This document shows positions 60,961-64,000 of a stretch of DNA of 64,000 nucleotides, in pieces. The stretch lies in NCBI GenBank assembly GCA_963662175.1, contig OY759215.1:26215079-26279078 (forward strand), read 5' to 3'. The notes under the pieces were generated by a model that did no database searches, was not told the DNA's origin, and worked only from the letters and a program-made list of their open reading frames with translations. This DNA comes from Aradus depressus (lineage: Eukaryota > Arthropoda > Insecta > Hemiptera > Aradidae). Numbering within the stretch: the stretch's first letter is position 1; the number at the start of each line of letters is the position of its first letter. Made by a program: the position numbers and the translations under genes.

Positions 60961-61412
60961 GCGTTTGAGCTCTCACATAAACACACGCATGCAATTGATC
61001 TCTGATGTTCACACGATTACAAAATTTTTAGTACATATTATTATGTATACATATATTATATGTATAGGGAAGTAAACAAAAGTAAAGTAATAGTATATGT
61101 ATACATATATTGCATGGAAGTAAACGGACATGATCTGGAAACATTTATTTGTCGAAATATCGGAGAAAAAACGTTTAAATTAGAAAAATTGGGTACTTAG
61201 TTTCTTTAGAGGGAAGGTGGAGGGGATAGAGTAGGGGGAAGGGACTGTTTCTGCCGAGGGTCAGCGCTGCTGTCGCTCTCTTCCAACGTCATATCACAAA
61301 AATCTAGTTTTCTGACATTACATGACCTGAGATTTCTTTTTATGTTGTGAAGAGTTACAAGATACAAGAATATTTTATTATTGCGGTTTGTTCTATTGCA
61401 AGCAAATACTTT
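60961..61412. other. Foreign segment inside the Tc1-like transposase
   Basis: No match to the rest of the window. It contains tatgtatacatatattatat and a second copy (atatgtatacatatattgca), and a purine-rich stretch at 61205-61240. No gene seen. Confidence 0.35.
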
Positions 61413-62334
61413 TGAATGTAAGTTTAATATATTTAGTCCCGACAGTCGCGACAAAATTTGGAGAAGGCGTAATGACGAGCTGAATCCAAAAAATTTAAAA
61501 CCAATAGTAAAACATGGGGGTGGCTCAGTGATGGTGTGGGGGTGTATGGCGTCTAGTGGAATTGGTGAACTGGTTTTCATTGAAACCACCATGACTGGAA
61601 AAGTTTATGCCGAATTACTAAGGAGCAATTTGAAAAAGAGTGCTGAAAAACTTGGGATTTTACGGACTTTTCATTTTTACCAAGACAACGATCCGAAACA
61701 CACCTGTGAATTGGTACGTACTTGGCTTTTGTATAACTGCCCTAAAGTTATGAAACCCCCCCCAATTGCCCGATCTCAACCCAATTGAACACGTATGGGG
61801 TGAGCTCGACAGGAAAATTCGATTAACACCCATTGCTTCAAAAAACGAATTGAAACAAAAGTTATAAGAAGAGTGGGGTAAAATATCTCCTAACTTCACC
61901 AAAAAATTAGTTTCATCATCAATGCCGAATCGAATGAAAGATGTTATTACACAAAAAGGGTACCCAACCAAATATTAATTAACATTATGGTTTTTGAATT
62001 TGTGAAATCGTAAAAAAAACATTGAATTTAATTATAGTTGTTTACATTTTTGTTCGAAAATTTTTGTTACCTACATTACTTGTTATAAAATTTATTAAAT
62101 TAAAATATTTATTTGTTCTAATCAAAGCTGTTTTTCCTTTATCCTAACCCACTTTTGAATTCTTATTCTTGATTGAAAAATGGCTTTAATTATTTTTTTA
62201 AATTATTTTTTATTACTTTTGCATTTAATTATTATAATTTTTTATTGAAAAATCAAACCGTCCGAACATTTTTGTTACTGGCTGTATATATTTTTCTTTT
62301 TTTTTGCATTTTTACCGTTGTATATAATTTACTC

Positions 62335-62660
62335 ATAGAGGGCGTAGGTAGCTCAGTGGTATGCGTGCTTGTCTTCTGAGCTCAAGATCGTGGGTTCGAA
62401 ACCCAACCGAGGCCCTTAGTTTATTTTATCTGGGAGGTAAAATAAACTTAAACACGCCGTCCTTCGCATGGGATGTTAAGCGATGGCCCCGAGCCTGTAC
62501 GATGTGAGGTATTTGTTAAAGACCCCTGCCCTAGGTGAATAAAAATTTAGGGTAGGCAAAATTTAGGACTCCCATAGTAGAGTCGGGCTCATGTCCACCA
62601 GAGTGACGAAAGAACGCTGTTACTAGCCGATATGACCTCGTAGTTAAAGCTCGGGTATGT
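62335..62660 (+). mobile_element. tRNA-derived SINE family 1, nearly full length
   Basis: Head gagggcgtaggtagctcagt, B-box gggttcgaaaccc, body with cgatggccccgagcctgtac and ttagggtaggcaaaattta. The tail is replaced by tatgtgtatattac and about 26 T. A clear TSD was not found. Confidence 0.88.
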
Positions 62661-62665
62661 GTATA

Positions 62666-62669
<4 letters not shown>

Positions 62670-62696
<27 letters not shown>

Positions 62697-62890
62697 GTGG
62701 CCTTATGAACTTATTATAGTATATACATACATATTTTTAATGACTTTATAGAGACATTTTTATTCCTTTTTTTCTCCTTGTATTTACTTATTATCGAACA
62801 CATTCCCATTTTTATTTTAGTTTGTACTATTATCCATAATTGTCATCAAATTTACTTATGGTTCTTACCAATTATAAATATGCCCCAAAA
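62670..62890 (+). mobile_element. Poly(T) and jockey-like UTR scrap
   Basis: A T run (about 62670-62696), then sequence ending catcaaatttacttatggtt, cttaccaattataaatatgc and an A-rich end. It resembles the LINE 3' UTRs at 26300 and 54120. Confidence 0.45.
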
Positions 62891-63330
62891 AAATAAAAAT
62901 CGTTGGTGAATCACTGGGTATATACTCCCCCTGAACGAATTGATAAATAAATTTTCGCTCCTTCTCCGAAACCAGTCGTCCGTTTGCGCTAATATTCAAC
63001 AGTTGCCTTACATAGGGACTCCTCAATCCTCATACTAAATTTTGTGTTGATAAATTCATTACATCGGCAGTTATTAGGGTTTTTGAATTGTGCCACCTCC
63101 CCTGAAAACACTCTTCCCTTCATCTGATATCGCTAAAATTTGTATTCATTACATCAGAAATTAATAGAGTTTTTGAGTCCCCCGTAATCCCCCCTCTCGT
63201 ATAACCAATTTGGTTGAAAATTTAGAAGAATTTGATTGAAAATTTGGAATCTAGAAGTCGGAAACCATGAAATTCCGTTGAAAACTCCGTATCGAATTTT
63301 TACACCTCGTATAGCTGAAGAAGTGAAAGT
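62890..63330 (-). repeat. Family A repeat, minus copy
   Basis: ggtgaatcactgggtatata, ctccgaaaccagtcgtccgt, ttgataaattcattacatcg, two modules, and the head side cgtatcgaatttttacacct, cgtatagctgaagaa. Confidence 0.7.
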
Positions 63331-63816
63331 TATACGTGGATCCCCACATTTTTATTATCAGCTCTGAATTAAGGAACATAGACACTTCATCGTTCTTTCT
63401 TCAGGACACAATGAACCGATAAGAAGGGATGAAGATGGAACAAAGGACTATTATGATAATCAGTTAACAATCTTATGAAAGGATGGAACCAATAGCATGG
63501 AAGTCTGCATTCTTTATACCGATTGTAGATAAAATCCTAGAACAAACCAACTGTAAATTGTTAAAGCAAAGTCTAACTGTAAATATATACGAGTCTTACA
63601 ATAAGTAGTCGACGAGGAAAGCCTTATTAATTTAGTTGTTACATCAAGACAGACTGAGCCATTCCAAGATCCTAATTTATAGTTGAACAAAGACCTGGTA
63701 CTTTATTGAAGTTATTTCCTTCTGAAGAAGGTACTTAATGAAAGACTAGCACGTTACTCGGCGTACCATGATCTAACCTTTAAGGAGTTTAGTACAATTA
63801 GTTCACAGACACACTG
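63331..63816. other. Non-coding flank
   Basis: No coding family recognised. The phrase ctgaagaaggtacttaatga at 63723 resembles the Penelope-type ctgaagaagg motif. Confidence 0.35.
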
Positions 63817-64000
63817 TGTTAAGTCGCGAGTGAATTCGGGAACACGCCGAGAATCGATACCTACGGTGTGTTCCTTGAACGACCTGTGGTGAGTGACTTG
63901 TTGATTCTTTGAACTACAGGATTCAGTCGTCTCTTAACAACGAGAGGGATCAGTTGGTCGACACGCGTGGTGGACTGAGAGTCTGGGTCGAGCCAGCACG
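63817..64000 (+). mobile_element. LTR, second copy, cut by the window end
   Basis: Starts tgttaagtcgcgagtgaatt and is colinear with the minus strand of the LTR at 33946-33580. Shared phrases are cgggaacacgccgagaatcg, aacgacctgtggtgagtgac, caggattcagtcgtctctta and gagtctgggtcgagccagca. The orientation is opposite to the first copy. Whether an internal region follows cannot be seen. Confidence 0.85.

Larger units (their letters stand above)
60434..61977 (+). pseudogene. Tc1-like transposase, broken by insertion, frameshift and stop
   Basis: ATG at 60434 begins MGRTSFEVQQIIIFNYEKGL. The paired HTH domains include SVRKIGGMVGRSKSTVADVI, the GRPR hook in SSGRPRVLNDRERC, and VRRILKEAGYNGRV. A ~550-bp foreign segment (about 60864-61412), including a SINE scrap, replaces the FTDES block with the first Asp. 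It resumes at KFNIFSPDSRDKIWRRRNDE, with HGGGSVMVWGCMASSGIGEL, then FYQDNDPKHT (second Asp). A slip in a C run at 61757-61765 shifts to LPDLNPIEHVWGELDRKIRL (the DD34E Glu). A TAA at 61866 and the natural end GYPTKY-stop follow. Length would be about 340 residues. Confidence 0.9.
60271..62078 (+). mobile_element. Tc1-like element, probable inner limits
   Basis: gtaacaaaattttc at about 60271-60284 is mirrored by gaaaatttttgttac near 62057-62071, with a further tttgttttgtaaac/gtttacattttt pair just inside. These may be TIR parts. A second similar end, aacatttttgttactggctg at about 62265, leaves the right boundary unclear. Confidence 0.45.

Overview
This is a eukaryotic nuclear window, most likely from an insect. 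It is AT-rich, has very long introns with canonical GT/AG splice sites, carries a recognisable insect-type pyrokinin receptor gene, and is crowded with decayed transposons of typical arthropod classes. There are no operons or bacterial features. I cannot place it to species.

The one clear cellular gene is a class A GPCR on the minus strand. Five exons can be joined with consistent phases: 48143-47898, 40016-39800, 36520-36253, 25711-25506 and 19066-18776. They give about 408 residues covering TM1 to the C-terminal tail of a pyrokinin (neuromedin U-like) receptor. The first exon, with the start codon and extracellular N terminus, was not found. Two small plus-strand exons at 2444-2534 and 4439-4528 look like the 3' end of a second, unidentified gene. 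A minus-strand MADF-domain fragment lies at 29198-29582, inside a receptor intron.

Everything else that can be named is mobile DNA. There are 3' fragments of jockey-like, R1-like and other non-LTR retrotransposons, Penelope-like pieces with a GIY-YIG fragment and hairpin termini, two copies of one LTR in opposite orientations, two PIF/Harbinger elements, mariner and Tc1 remnants, a hAT-like element, and two tRNA-derived SINE families (one with about 14 copies). A modular interspersed repeat is called family A here. Nesting is common, and several insertions have exact target-site duplications.

Region by region: 1-5.3 kb has an iteron-bearing inverted-repeat element, a jockey LINE and the 3' exons of the unknown gene. 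5.3-16 kb is mostly plain AT-rich DNA with LINE and Penelope fragments. 16.2-18 kb is a degenerate ~100-bp satellite. 18.8-48.1 kb is the receptor gene with transposon-filled introns. 48.1-49.6 kb is a ~71-bp tandem array built from the receptor's own splice acceptor, abutting a mariner. 50.9-52.9 kb is a Harbinger element interrupted by a Penelope fragment. 53-64 kb is nested repeats, two DDE transposon remnants and a second LTR.

The most unusual signals are two. First, a pair of elements (195-827 and 23019-23629) has the same architecture, with abutting 20-bp palindromes placed 21 bp from the termini, but the palindrome and short-motif sequences have changed in step. Second, two separate tandem arrays have a 3' splice-site-like sequence as part of the repeated unit.
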